Shown here: positions 9,201 to 17,239 of the stretch, piece after piece
Numbering within the stretch: the first letter of the stretch is position 1
Layout: each line of letters starts with the position of its first letter
Source: a virus
IMG/VR virus record: IMGVR_UViG_3300017987_001891
Coordinates: 1 to 64,000 of that record
Length of the DNA: 64,000 bases
Strand: one strand, 5' to 3'
The notes under the pieces: generated by a model
Told to the model about the DNA's origin: nothing
The model's database searches: none
The model's input: only the letters and a program-made list of their open reading frames with translations
Made by a program: the position numbers and the translations under genes

Positions 9201-9545
9201 AAGGACAAGACGACGACCGACAAGATCACCGTCGAGCTGACTTCGGGGAAGTCGTATCTGGCCTGTTCGTCCGGGGAGCGACGCCGGGCCGATCTGGTTG
9301 TCCAGTTGGCTCTCAATGCGCTGGCGCGGGTATCGACCGGGTTGACAACGAACATTCTGGTCTGCGACGAGATCGACGACAAGCTCGACCGGACCGGGAT
9401 GGAAGCATTGGCCGATGTGTTGCGGATGAAGGCCGACGAAGGGTTGTCGGTTTTTTTGGTAACGCAGCACTCGTTCCTGCGTGGTCTTGTGCCTGATCGT
9501 GTTTCGGTGGTGAAGTCGAACGGCGTTTCCGCCCTTGCGGCTTGA
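6225..9545 (+). CDS. Single-chain Mre11-Rad50 (gp47-gp46) nuclease
   Basis: A 1106-residue fusion of the SbcD/Mre11 nuclease and the SbcC/Rad50 ATPase. The N-terminal calcineurin-type domain has ADPH (9-12), GDYYH (about 56), GNHE (about 100) and GHYHRP (about 190). Near residue 380 a Rad50 head begins (FMSFKD), with Walker A NGSGKST (about 409-415). A long coiled coil with a zinc hook CPTC (about 749-752) follows, then signature SSGERRR (about 1015) and Walker B ILVCDEIDD (about 1043). In T4 and in bacteria these are two proteins; here they are one reading frame with no stop. The likely role is DNA end resection and recombination-dependent replication. The GAAGGAGA ribosome site lies inside the upstream CsrA-like gene. 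Confidence 0.95.
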   Translation: MKKLLLWADPHIYPHNAFSSPTTDGLTTHLHEIMAIFRWVHEVIREEQPDLVIGLGDYYHTHDHVDPQSQHVAEMIFREHVALVAGGAAGDFSLLLGNHEVYNENAGIHTLSFMRDRVIPTQTIRDRILYMPHTNDIEGAVMAANARADEYDLVMMHLPLNGALRHLGIPEVNGIDPHSFPDGKHIFAGHYHRPCQVVATPECYARVVGSITTRTFTDSENAGIERGIDIVEWEERGPVKVRRIPGPHHSKYETVHVRTEEERYALDMIEDKKRTFVKVYYYNNYPIETLEGTLAKFKRAILAPGVSQDKRKKGDEEGDQYGFDVNIEEEAIQYLTDAKWRDEETVEIVKGIIKAGEDTTGDVQHSNIRFDSVRMEGFMSFKDGAYFHLRDRGLVLIEGVNQDDPGAMSNGSGKSTLIEALFWCLYDRTLRGLSKADVGWRNGRSKRASGCMVEVEFHIDDDHYLVRRSRKHKTYKTGLTIEKNGDDSITPRLAADAQIELLRILGVTHDALQHLSIMTQGLSHRFIDLNDGDRKKLIESILGLDALDRMSDLARDRKRKTAVEMGSASAEVEVRDEEVDRVTKKWKAAEEEIGDLDSKRREVEALAERKKTIEHNRSEFEGRVEEARKELEAKRGEVNRLREEHAEVHRKEVERLRGLASDLRKREEEYRLEYGPLSKREEELKAEIETHKQVQRELDVTENDLQERAGDLRLRIHGLREEVVRIETANKALAERQEKARKMIEGGKCPTCFQPLNEAHDLHREAGLTEDAEKPQTTEQLDAEVERIKRDVESTEQEIARNNAAWKEEEQAIQTIKDRIKVEVVEPRENLDEKVKAAQKLISQADKSVRDAENTAEEGSDRLAEAMEEVSGAEAALDQLGRLVKDCASRIAEIGEEEQSIRESIRSAESRMEHLKEEVREAHKRRCKAGDRKRVAEVEEKRSQIVAGLFSPTGIRARLLSGAVEFLNVRLAEYSDVLIGKDAVVIHSQTELKDKTTTDKITVELTSGKSYLACSSGERRRADLVVQLALNALARVSTGLTTNILVCDEIDDKLDRTGMEALADVLRMKADEGLSVFLVTQHSFLRGLVPDRVSVVKSNGVSALAA

Positions 9546-9568
9546 CTGGCGTATGTGTTTGGTATTAT
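9542..9568 (+). promoter_or_regulatory. Promoter before rusA-terminase genes
   Basis: TTGACT (9542-9547) and TATTAT (9563-9568) with a TG one base upstream of the -10 (extended -10 type). The 15-bp spacer is short, which an extended -10 can tolerate. GTGTTTGnTAT around the -10 is shared with the 17562 promoter. The stop codon of the Mre11-Rad50 gene lies inside the -35 box. Confidence 0.5.
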
Positions 9569-9597
9569 GATTAGGGACTGGAGACCCGGAGAATGGA

Positions 9598-10122
9598 ATG
9601 GATTCCACGAGACGGACATATCGTTTTGAGTTGAGACCGATTTCGCTCAACAACGCTTACCCGGATAAACGAGATCGGGAAGGGAAGGTTGTTGGTCGGC
9701 GGAAGTCGAAAGCGGCATCTGGTTTCTCGAAGGCGGTCGAGCAGGCGATGTGGGTCGAAGATTCGCTCCGCAAGCTCGACCGCCCCCATTTCCCCTTCTA
9801 CTGTGTGACCTACATCTTCTGGCTTCCCCAACACGCGATGTTCTACAAAAACGGCAGGCTCCGGAAGGAGGACTTGTCGAATTTCATTAAGTTGACCGAG
9901 GACTCGATCCTCGGATATATTCAATCTGACGACTCCGAGGTTCTGGAGTTTCATCCCTACAAGAGAGTACGACCACGCGGGTCGGGAGACGGGTTTCTGA
10001 TTCATGTCGTGATCGAAGAGGCCAGCATGGAAGCAGGCATTCTTGACACGACCGGAGATCGTATCCCGCTGGACTCATTCATGGAAGAATGTGAGGCAGC
10101 ATGTCCGACACGACGAACGTAA
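9598..10122 (+). CDS. RusA-type Holliday junction resolvase
   Basis: A 174-residue RusA-family endonuclease, which cuts four-way DNA junctions as a dimer with acidic metal-binding residues. Seen here are an N-terminal SLNNAY (typical SxNxxY start of the fold), KEDLSNFIKLTEDSI (about 101-115) and DDSEV (about 121-125), which hold the usual DxxN and DD active-site residues. The start at 9598 has GGAG upstream; another ATG 5 bp earlier is out of frame. The C-terminus overlaps the sigma-like gene by 22 bp. With the RuvA homologue at 19845, the window has two junction-processing functions. Confidence 0.88.
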   Translation: MDSTRRTYRFELRPISLNNAYPDKRDREGKVVGRRKSKAASGFSKAVEQAMWVEDSLRKLDRPHFPFYCVTYIFWLPQHAMFYKNGRLRKEDLSNFIKLTEDSILGYIQSDDSEVLEFHPYKRVRPRGSGDGFLIHVVIEEASMEAGILDTTGDRIPLDSFMEECEAACPTRRT

Positions 10123-11183
10123 GGAAACGGTTTGATCGGGACAAGATTTTTTCAGCGTTCAAGGACTATCGCGCTGTAGGAAATCGCGGGAAGCCGGTGG
10201 CCCTTTCCCGTCTAGTGATGGAGGTTATGCCCTTTGTTCGGTATCTTGTCAACCACGACTACAGGTACTACGACCCGGCGGACCGGGAGGACTTGTTCTC
10301 GGCAGGGATCACGGAGTTTGTTTTGCTGGTGCGGAGGGGTAGTTCCAAGGCGAGGGCCACTAACCCCTCAGCGTTTGTTTCCTATATTGAGCAGTTTATC
10401 GTCGGGGCGATGGAGCGCGAGAGATCAAAAATTACAAGGATCGAGGTCCACGAAGAGCTTTCGGAGGGGATTCACTGTGCGGTGCGCGGGGGTCAGGAAC
10501 AGGTTGACCGGGAGCTGGACCGGCAATACCGGACGCGGGACATCCGGGCGAGGGCGGCGGATCGGGTTGCGCTTCAAGGTCAAGGACGTGAGGCGTGCCT
10601 CTATGTTCTCGACTCGATTGTCGGCGGGGAGTGGAGTCCCCTACACGGGTTGCAGACGATTTACGGACTATCGCCTCGGGGGGCTGCCCGCATCGCGGCG
10701 TACTGCCGGATTTTGTGGCGTATTGCTGAGCGCGAAAATCTACGATCTGAGGGGGTGGGCGGGAGACCGATTTCTATGGTGACGAAAGATGGAGTACGGA
10801 TCGACGGGGCGAACCTGCTGATGCTACTGAACGACAAGATCGGTGTTCTTCCCCTTCTCCATGAGTGTATCGGGACTGAGCGGTTCGCGGATTTTCTCTT
10901 CCGTTTCGGGGGGATGTCCTTGACCAGCCGCGAGGGGGCGGTGTTCCCGATCCCTCGCTTCGAGGAGTTGCAACAGGCTTACCGCGATATTCTTATATTC
11001 GCTGCATTAACTAAGGAGGACAATCCTGAAGTGCGAAAGGCTCTGTCCGAGCAATACGGCTTGACCCCTCAGCGGTTAGGGATGATCTACCGGGATGTGG
11101 CGGCGGTGTTGGGTGGAGTTATCGACTTAGACGGGTTGGAGTTCGACTTAGATGGGTTGGAGTTCGATGCGCGGTCGGCCTGA
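10101..11183 (+). CDS. Sigma-factor-like transcription protein
   Basis: A 360-residue protein with a sigma-70 region-2-like segment at about 45-115: FVRYLVNHDYRYY, then DREDLFSAGITEFVLLVRRG, then FVSYIEQFI. This resembles the core-binding and -10-recognition helices (DLxxxGxxGLxxAV, FxxYxxxxI). Near the C-terminus, LSEQYGLTPQRLGMIYRDV (about 318-336) looks like a region-4-type helix-turn-helix. The middle is not recognisable. T4 also carries its late sigma (gp55) near its gp46/47 genes, so a late-transcription role is plausible. The C-terminus contains a duplicated DLDGLEF made by a 21-bp tandem repeat. The match is weak to moderate; another DNA-binding role is possible. Confidence 0.55.
   Translation: MSDTTNVRKRFDRDKIFSAFKDYRAVGNRGKPVALSRLVMEVMPFVRYLVNHDYRYYDPADREDLFSAGITEFVLLVRRGSSKARATNPSAFVSYIEQFIVGAMERERSKITRIEVHEELSEGIHCAVRGGQEQVDRELDRQYRTRDIRARAADRVALQGQGREACLYVLDSIVGGEWSPLHGLQTIYGLSPRGAARIAAYCRILWRIAERENLRSEGVGGRPISMVTKDGVRIDGANLLMLLNDKIGVLPLLHECIGTERFADFLFRFGGMSLTSREGAVFPIPRFEELQQAYRDILIFAALTKEDNPEVRKALSEQYGLTPQRLGMIYRDVAAVLGGVIDLDGLEFDLDGLEFDARSA
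11124..11165 (+). repeat. 21-bp tandem repeat
   Basis: Two copies of GACTTAGAYGGGTTGGAGTTC (11124-11144 and 11145-11165) with one C/T difference. They encode DLDGLEF twice at the end of the sigma-like protein. The second copy supplies the GGAG just upstream of the next gene's ATG at 11167. Confidence 0.9.
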
Positions 11184-11835
11184 AGAACCGAAGCCGCCGA
11201 CTTATCACGAGCGGACGGAGCAGGTAGACCGCCTGCTGGCCCCGCTTGTCGAGGTGTTGCACGCGGAAAACCCCGATCCGGGTTTGGCATTGACCGTGAT
11301 CCGCGAATCGGTGTCGCACTTCGAGGAGAAGGCGCGAACATTCCTGATGGCCTACGGATCGGTGAGTCAGGAGCGAATCGTTCGTGTCTTCCGTGCGCTG
11401 ATGAGTGTGGAGGCGGAGCTGTTCGACGAGGAACGGATCAGGAACAGCACGACCGAAGAGCTGATTATGTTAGCCAAGGAGTACAACGGGAATATCCAGA
11501 ACAGCGTCGCCAATCTTCAGAAGATGCTCGACGGTGCGTCGCGGAACCCTGATGCTCTTGGCGACCCACGAGAGTTGGCTGCGGGTATTAGCGGGCGGAC
11601 CATGCAGGATCAGTTGGTCAAAATGCAAGAGCTCGGGGCGCAGGGGCGAGAGCGGGTTCGCAGACTGTTCGAGATGGCGGATGTCGTTGATGTTACACCC
11701 GCCCCGAAACCTGTTTCCCCTCAGTCTTCCACGCCACCGAAGAAGAAGAAGAAGAAGAAACAGAAGGCGGCGAAGCGGAAGAAGGCGGTCAATAAACGCA
11801 AACGTCTTCCCCAGAAGAAAAGGGAGAGTAAATAA
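11167..11835 (+). CDS. Candidate small terminase subunit
   Basis: A 222-residue protein ending one base into the large terminase gene. It is helical in the middle, and its last 40 residues are very basic (runs of Lys and Arg after a Pro/Ser linker). Small terminases commonly sit directly upstream of the large subunit, are about this size and have charged ends, but I see no clear DNA-binding helix-turn-helix. ATG 11167 is preferred over the ATG at 11152 because GGAG lies 5 bp before it. The call rests mainly on position. Confidence 0.4.
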   Translation: MRGRPEEPKPPTYHERTEQVDRLLAPLVEVLHAENPDPGLALTVIRESVSHFEEKARTFLMAYGSVSQERIVRVFRALMSVEAELFDEERIRNSTTEELIMLAKEYNGNIQNSVANLQKMLDGASRNPDALGDPRELAAGISGRTMQDQLVKMQELGAQGRERVRRLFEMADVVDVTPAPKPVSPQSSTPPKKKKKKKQKAAKRKKAVNKRKRLPQKKRESK

Positions 11836-13802
11836 TGTTCGCTCCTGCGCAATTCAGTCCGGACACTGCTCTTGGAATCCGCTCGATATGGGATGAGCTG
11901 GAGCGGGGGAACCTTGCTGTGTTGGACGTGTACTCCCGCCCCGAGCGTGAGTTGATCCTCAATATCATACAAGAGTTGAAGGAGAAGGCGCATTCTCCCT
12001 TACTGGCGAGCACGTGGGAGGAGGACTACGAAACGAAGCCGGTTGACATCGACACTTTTATCGAGAGCGACGATTATATGGGGATGCGTGACGACATCTG
12101 GCCGATCTGGCGAGATGAGCTGCGCTACGTGTGCGACCCGGCGAACGACATCCGCGAGTGGATCATCGAGGGTGCGATTGGAACCGGGAAGACCACGGCG
12201 GCGGTGGTGGCGCAGCTCTACAAAATCTATTCTCTGACGATGATCCGCAATCCTCAGCACATGTTCGGTCTTACTCCGGACACCCAGATCGCAATTATAC
12301 TTTTCAATATCACGATTCGCCTGTCCGATTCGGTGGCGTTTCATCGGATACGCGAGACGATGCAGCGGTCTCGGTACTTCAAGCGGATTATGACACGACA
12401 TCCGAACGCGAGGTACGGAAAGCTTCCGAAGAATCTGGTTTTCACCGTCGGGAGTACGGCGACACATGCGCTGGGTCAGGCGGTGTACGGGGGGCTGTTG
12501 GACGAGGCCAATTTCTCGAAGATGGGAGCCGCCGGTCCGGTGATTCAGGAGACCTACAAGGAGGTGCGCGGCAGGATCGTTTCGCGCTTTCACGGGAAGG
12601 GCGGACCCCGAGGTTTACTATGCCTGTTGTCGCAGAAGAGGGATGAATCGGCGTGGTTGACCACTCACCGCCGGGAGCACGAGGGCGAGGCGAATGTCCA
12701 TGTCAGTGATTATTCGCTGTGGGATGTGCGGGAGGACTTGAAGAAGGAGCGGCGGTTTTATGTGGTGGTCGGTTCGCAGACGCGGCGATCTTCGATGCAC
12801 AAACGGAAGCCGCAGTCGGTTCCGGAAGACTGTCAGTTGATTTGCCCGCCCGTGTCGTTGTGGCCGCTGTTCGAGTCTGATTTGGAGGGTTCGATCCGCG
12901 ACATCGGTGGGGTATCGACCTACGGGTATAATTCGTACATCTATCGGCGGGATCGGATTCAAGGGTGCGTTTCAGAAGTTCGGCAGAATCCGTTTACTCA
13001 CCCGACGGTGTTGCTCGGGACGGACGACGACAAGAATAATTTGATTCTCGACTTCAAGCGGAACGAGGTATTCGTTCTGCGGGACAAGGTGAGGGATCGG
13101 TGGGCGGTTCGTGACCACCCGATGTCGTTGAGGTTTATTCACGTGGACCTTGCGCTGAACAACGATGCGGCGGGAATCGCGTGTTGCTGCCTAAGCGATG
13201 TAAGTACGGTGACACGGTACGACCAGTACGGCCATAAGTACGATACCCGAGATTATCGGGTTCACGTCGATTTCGTGGCGCGGGTTGTAAACACGCAGTA
13301 TGCCGAGATCGACTACGACCGGATCATCGAGTTCATTCACTACCTTCGCGACTCGGGGTTGCCGATTCAACTTGTGACCTACGATGGTTTTCAATCGGCG
13401 CATTCGTTGCAGAAGTTGGCGAAGGAGGGTTTTAATACGTCCCTGCAAAGCGTGGACCGGACGATGGACCCCTACGAGACGCTGAAGCAGGCGATCCTCG
13501 AATTGCGTATCGAGTATCCGAAGCACGATGTGCTGCTCGATGAGTTATCGAGTCTGGAGCGGTTCTTTACCGGAAACCTGAAGAAGGTGAAGGTGGATCA
13601 TCCGCCGACGAAATCGAAGGATGTTTCCGATGCGTTGTGTGGCTGTGTATTCAGCGCACTCAATTCTCCCGAGGCCGCCGCTGCGTTGAAACCGTCGGCG
13701 GTTCCTACGGTGCAGGTTTCCGGTCCCGACCCCGGCCTGATCGAGGAGCGTCCCGATCCGGTTGTGGGGCAGTTGCAGGAGGTATTCAGTGGTCAAAATT
13801 GA
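11835..13802 (+). CDS. Terminase large subunit
   Basis: The 655-residue DNA-packaging motor. The ATPase has Walker A GAIGTGKTT (about 112-120) and Walker B YGGLLDEANF (about 214-223) with the catalytic Glu after the Asp. The RNase H-like nuclease has HVDLALNNDAAG (D about 437), YDGF (D about 516) and SKDVSDA (D about 597), giving the expected three acidic positions. GGGAG lies 8 bp before the ATG. It follows the candidate small terminase and is followed by HU/IHF. Portal and major capsid genes are not recognisable nearby, so packaging and head genes are separated in this genome. Confidence 0.93.
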   Translation: MFAPAQFSPDTALGIRSIWDELERGNLAVLDVYSRPERELILNIIQELKEKAHSPLLASTWEEDYETKPVDIDTFIESDDYMGMRDDIWPIWRDELRYVCDPANDIREWIIEGAIGTGKTTAAVVAQLYKIYSLTMIRNPQHMFGLTPDTQIAIILFNITIRLSDSVAFHRIRETMQRSRYFKRIMTRHPNARYGKLPKNLVFTVGSTATHALGQAVYGGLLDEANFSKMGAAGPVIQETYKEVRGRIVSRFHGKGGPRGLLCLLSQKRDESAWLTTHRREHEGEANVHVSDYSLWDVREDLKKERRFYVVVGSQTRRSSMHKRKPQSVPEDCQLICPPVSLWPLFESDLEGSIRDIGGVSTYGYNSYIYRRDRIQGCVSEVRQNPFTHPTVLLGTDDDKNNLILDFKRNEVFVLRDKVRDRWAVRDHPMSLRFIHVDLALNNDAAGIACCCLSDVSTVTRYDQYGHKYDTRDYRVHVDFVARVVNTQYAEIDYDRIIEFIHYLRDSGLPIQLVTYDGFQSAHSLQKLAKEGFNTSLQSVDRTMDPYETLKQAILELRIEYPKHDVLLDELSSLERFFTGNLKKVKVDHPPTKSKDVSDALCGCVFSALNSPEAAAALKPSAVPTVQVSGPDPGLIEERPDPVVGQLQEVFSGQN

Positions 13803-14112
13803 TGGAGGTGTCGATTGGAACAAGGGGCTGGTTCGCCGCATCGCGGCTCGCTCCGGGGTTGACCGCGACGTTGTACGGGTGGTGTTCAAGGCTACCTTCG
13901 AGGAGATCAGCCGTTCGCTTGTTCTTGGCCGGGCGGTTGGGATACGGTGTTTCGGAAAATTTACCCCTGTCCGGCGGCGCGGTCGGCGGATGAGAAGCAA
14001 TCTGGATGGGAATGTCGTTGAGATGCCGGATCGTTTTGTTGTCCGGTATAAACCAAGCGATTATTTACTGCGTAAGATAAACCATCAGTTCATCGGGAGG
14101 TCGGTCCAATGA
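13789..14112 (+). CDS. HU/IHF-family DNA-bending protein
   Basis: A 107-residue histone-like protein. LVRRIAARSGVDRDVVRVVF and the following helix match the N-terminal helices of HU/IHF. VGIRCFGKFTPVRRRGRR matches the beta-arm entry (GFGxFxxxxRxxRxGRNP), and YKPSDYL matches the end (FKPSKxL). The start is taken as GTG 13789 because AGGAGG lies 6 bp before it; an ATG 27 bp earlier has no such site. It may compact or bend phage DNA for packaging, replication or transcription. Confidence 0.85.
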   Translation: MVKIDGGVDWNKGLVRRIAARSGVDRDVVRVVFKATFEEISRSLVLGRAVGIRCFGKFTPVRRRGRRMRSNLDGNVVEMPDRFVVRYKPSDYLLRKINHQFIGRSVQ

Positions 14113-15092
14113 GAGTTGTTGTTGCTGGTTGGCAAGGGTACTTGGGGTCTGCGTTGACGCGGATGCTCCTCGAAGCGGGTCACACTGTCGTCGGGATGGA
14201 TGCGGGTCACTACATGTCGGTGCCGAGCGGTGCGGCGTGGCACGGGTCGAAGAATTTCTTCCCCCTCCCGATGGATGTTCGTCTGGTCGAACAGTGGTAT
14301 CGAAATTTGCAGCATTGCGATGCGGTTTACCACCTCGTTGATATTAACGGGGCGAGCGCGGCGCGGCGGGTTGCGGAAACGGGATCGGGACGCGCTATGC
14401 TTTTCGACGTGAACGCGACGACGGTTTCGCAGATGCTCCGGGCCGTTTTTGACCACGAGGTGCCTCGGGTGTTCGTGGTGGGGGATATGATGGGTAAGTT
14501 CGACGACGGGGTGTACGGCGCGGTTTGCACCGCCCGGCGGGAGGCTTACGAGTACGGTATTTCGGGTCGGCAGATTACGGATGCGGTGTTTCGTTACGTC
14601 GAATTGCCCGAGCTCTTCGGCCCCTATAGGAGCTGTCGCTTCCGGATGGATCGCGGGATCAATATGATGGTTGGTCAGGCGGTGAAGGAGCGGATGATTA
14701 CGCTCGCCGATCCGCATCGCATCGGCGTTCATCTTTTCGTCGAGGATGCGGCGAGGTATCTGAAGAGTCTCCTGTCGGAGAAGGATGTGGGATCGAAGGT
14801 CGTGCGTCCCTTCGGCTCGGATACGGTGAGGAGTGACCGTGCCGTTGCGGAGATGATCGTCGAGCTGCTTCCGGGAGTAGAGATTCACCAACCGACTACT
14901 CCCGAGGATGGGGAGAGTTTTGAGATCGGCGTTCCCGATCCGGGGATTTCCTGTACGAATTTGACCGACGGCATCCGTGAGACGATCAAAGCGGCCAAGG
15001 AAATCCCTTCGGAGATCGAGTGGACCGACCCCTTCTTCCACAACGACAAACAGATCGGCATCTTTACGAAGCGGGAACGGGTCGATGAGTAA
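14109..15092 (+). CDS. SDR/epimerase-fold protein, catalysis doubtful
   Basis: A 327-residue extended short-chain dehydrogenase fold. AGWQGYLGS (7-15) is the NAD(P)-binding GxxGYLG loop, and ELFGPYR (about 172) is the usual NxYGP-like region of UDP-sugar epimerases. The catalytic YxxxK appears as YGAVC (about 136), with Cys in place of Lys, and the expected catalytic Ser region reads VVGDMMG. It may bind a nucleotide without normal epimerase chemistry. It overlaps HU/IHF by ATGA. Phage sugar epimerases usually act in glycan or base modification, which is only a guess here. Confidence 0.7.
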   Translation: MRVVVAGWQGYLGSALTRMLLEAGHTVVGMDAGHYMSVPSGAAWHGSKNFFPLPMDVRLVEQWYRNLQHCDAVYHLVDINGASAARRVAETGSGRAMLFDVNATTVSQMLRAVFDHEVPRVFVVGDMMGKFDDGVYGAVCTARREAYEYGISGRQITDAVFRYVELPELFGPYRSCRFRMDRGINMMVGQAVKERMITLADPHRIGVHLFVEDAARYLKSLLSEKDVGSKVVRPFGSDTVRSDRAVAEMIVELLPGVEIHQPTTPEDGESFEIGVPDPGISCTNLTDGIRETIKAAKEIPSEIEWTDPFFHNDKQIGIFTKRERVDE

Positions 15093-15459
15093 GGGGAAGA
15101 AATCACGGCGCGATAAGAAGCCGAAGACGGGTCTTCTTCAGCGGCGTCGAGAAGCGATCCGGAAGCGGGAGATCGCTGAAGAGGCGCAGGTGGTTTACCA
15201 CGCCTTCTACGACCTGATCGCTGCGATCATGGCCTATTCAGAAGGGAAGACCGATGTGGATCGTTTCAAATTGGAAATACCGAAGCTGGCACATCCGCTG
15301 GAGTCGCTACCTTACGGGTTTTCGCTCGCTCGGGAAGAGCTTCGCCGGGCGTCGCCGTTCAACCTTGAAGCTATCGAGAACGCGGCTGCTCAGGCTTACG
15401 ACTCTCTTATGCCCGCAGCCACCGATAACGGAGAAACCGATGCCGAAGGAACAGGTTAG
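15085..15459 (+). CDS. Hypothetical protein, basic N-terminus
   Basis: 124 residues with a Lys/Arg-rich first 35 residues, then a helical, more acidic body. No family is recognised. The start ATG 15085 overlaps the end of the SDR gene by 8 bp; the reading frame extends further upstream but inside that gene. Confidence 0.75.
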   Translation: MSKGKKSRRDKKPKTGLLQRRREAIRKREIAEEAQVVYHAFYDLIAAIMAYSEGKTDVDRFKLEIPKLAHPLESLPYGFSLAREELRRASPFNLEAIENAAAQAYDSLMPAATDNGETDAEGTG

Positions 15460-15637
15460 TCTCGAACGAATCGGGAAAGGAGCCGGTACGCGCACCGGGA
15501 ATTGGGTGCTGTCGGTTCGCCGCACGAAGATCGAAATGACCCCGGAGGAGTTGGCTGAGATGATCCGCCAGCTCCCCGAGCACGCCCTCGCACAGGCCGG
15601 TTACTATCCCCCGAATCAGGTCGGGTCCGATGGCTAA
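15440..15637 (+). CDS. Small hypothetical protein
   Basis: 65 residues, overlapping both neighbours by 20 and 8 bp. It contains MTPEELAEMIRQLPE, a likely amphipathic helix. No family is recognised. The start ATG 15440 has GGAGAAA upstream. Confidence 0.65.
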   Translation: MPKEQVSLERIGKGAGTRTGNWVLSVRRTKIEMTPEELAEMIRQLPEHALAQAGYYPPNQVGSDG

Positions 15638-16940
15638 GGCCGATGATGGGTGGAAGATAGCCTGCGGCGATGTTCGGAAGGAGCTGTCGAAGCTGCCGCC
15701 GCATCATTTTCACTGCATGGTAACGAGTCCGCCGTACTTCCAGTTGCGTGACTACGATCTTCCTCGGCAGGTGTGGGGTGGGGATGCGAAGTGTAAGCAT
15801 CAATGGGGTCCACAGATCACGCGGAAGGTGGCTACGGGTTCTTCGATGCGGCTCGGTCGTTTCTGTAAGCAGTGTGAAGCGTGGGAGGGTTCTCTTGGAC
15901 TGGAGCCTACTCCTGATTTGTTCGTGGAGCACTTCGTCGAGGTGATGCGGTCCGTTCGGCGGGTGCTGCGGAAGGACGGGGTTTGCTACATCGTTATCGG
16001 AGATTCGTATTGGGATCAGGGATCGAGGGGCGGTATCAAGCCGGGCGACCTGATCGGAATCCCGTGGCGATTGGGGATGGCGTTGCAAGCCGATGGGTGG
16101 TATCTACGGTGCGACATTATTTACTCCAAAAAGAATCCTACCCCGGAATCTGTGTCGGGATGGTCGAACGAGCTCGTTCTGGATAAGAACCGCAAGAAGG
16201 TTCCATGCGAAAAGTGCGAGGATGGTTCCTGCGGGGAGTGTTGGGATGGTTGGGAAGTTCGCACCCGGCGGGCGTCGTGGCGTCCTACGAAGTCGCACGA
16301 ATATGTTTTGATGCTCACCCCGAGCCGAACGTACTTTTGCGATCAGGAAGCGGTGCGGGAGGAGATGGAGAGGTCGAAGTTCAAAGGGGGTCGTCGCGTC
16401 GAGGATAAGGCTAACCGCCCGGTCGATCCGGACGACACGACTGGACGTAATCCCCGGAGTGTATGGACCCATGCGACGTACCCGTTCAAGGAAGCGCATT
16501 TTGCGGTTTACTCGGAAGGCTTGATTGTCAATCCGATTCTGTCGGCGACATCGGATGTGGGGTGCTGCCCGACGTGCGGCGCGGCGTGGGTGCGGGTGAT
16601 GGAGAAAACGTACCCGAAGGCGCGGGACGACCGAGGGCGGAAGTCGAGTCTTGCGGAGCAGCGGATGGGGAAATCCCCGCCGCCCGAACGCGGGTGGGAG
16701 GTGACCCGGAAGACGATTGGTTGGGTTCCCTCCTGCGATTGCTCCGATCACGATCCGATTCCGTGTCGTGTGCTCGATCCGTTTGTTGGGACAGGGACGA
16801 CGATCATCGCGTCGAGAACCTACGGTCGAGAGTGTGTCGGGGTCGAGCTGAGCAGGGAATACTGCGACATGGCCCGGAAGCGTATCCGGAAGGAGCTGAG
16901 AGGGCGTCGCATTCACCGGAGTCGTGAGGTGATCGAATGA
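15630..16940 (+). CDS. Site-specific DNA methyltransferase, beta class
   Basis: A 436-residue DNA amino-methyltransferase. TSPPYFQLRDY (about 32-42) is catalytic motif IV, and DPFVGTGTTI followed by GVELSREYCDMA (about 382-412) is the SAM-binding motif I region. Motif IV before motif I is the beta arrangement. SPPY rather than DPPY favours N4-cytosine, though N6-adenine enzymes can also have it. Two cysteine clusters (CEKCEDGSCGECW near 190 and CCPTCGAAW near 312) look like metal-binding inserts. No restriction partner is nearby, so it probably protects phage DNA from host enzymes. Confidence 0.9.
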   Translation: MAKADDGWKIACGDVRKELSKLPPHHFHCMVTSPPYFQLRDYDLPRQVWGGDAKCKHQWGPQITRKVATGSSMRLGRFCKQCEAWEGSLGLEPTPDLFVEHFVEVMRSVRRVLRKDGVCYIVIGDSYWDQGSRGGIKPGDLIGIPWRLGMALQADGWYLRCDIIYSKKNPTPESVSGWSNELVLDKNRKKVPCEKCEDGSCGECWDGWEVRTRRASWRPTKSHEYVLMLTPSRTYFCDQEAVREEMERSKFKGGRRVEDKANRPVDPDDTTGRNPRSVWTHATYPFKEAHFAVYSEGLIVNPILSATSDVGCCPTCGAAWVRVMEKTYPKARDDRGRKSSLAEQRMGKSPPPERGWEVTRKTIGWVPSCDCSDHDPIPCRVLDPFVGTGTTIIASRTYGRECVGVELSREYCDMARKRIRKELRGRRIHRSREVIE

Positions 16941-17239
16941 GGTGGGAGATCGACCGGATTGAGATCGACCAGTGGGCGATGGAGGATGATCGGATAACGA
17001 TCTTTTTGTCCTACCCTCAGTGTCGGATGATCCGCGTCACGTTTATGGAGGGGGAGAGTGTACCCCCGACTCCACTCCACCTGTTTGTCTTCATGGTCGG
17101 TGTTGTGGTGAATACTGTTTCGTCTCGGTTGGATTTTCTACGGCGTAAGTATCTGCTCGGTCGGAAGATGCACGAGGAAGACCTTGATCTGCTTCGGGCG
17201 TTTGCTGGTCCTGATCTCGATAAGGCGTTACGACGATGA
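16937..17239 (+). CDS. Hypothetical protein
   Basis: 100 residues, overlapping the methyltransferase stop by ATGA. It has a hydrophobic stretch LHLFVFMVGVVVN in the middle that could be a buried helix or a short membrane segment. No family is recognised. Confidence 0.75.
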   Translation: MRWEIDRIEIDQWAMEDDRITIFLSYPQCRMIRVTFMEGESVPPTPLHLFVFMVGVVVNTVSSRLDFLRRKYLLGRKMHEEDLDLLRAFAGPDLDKALRR

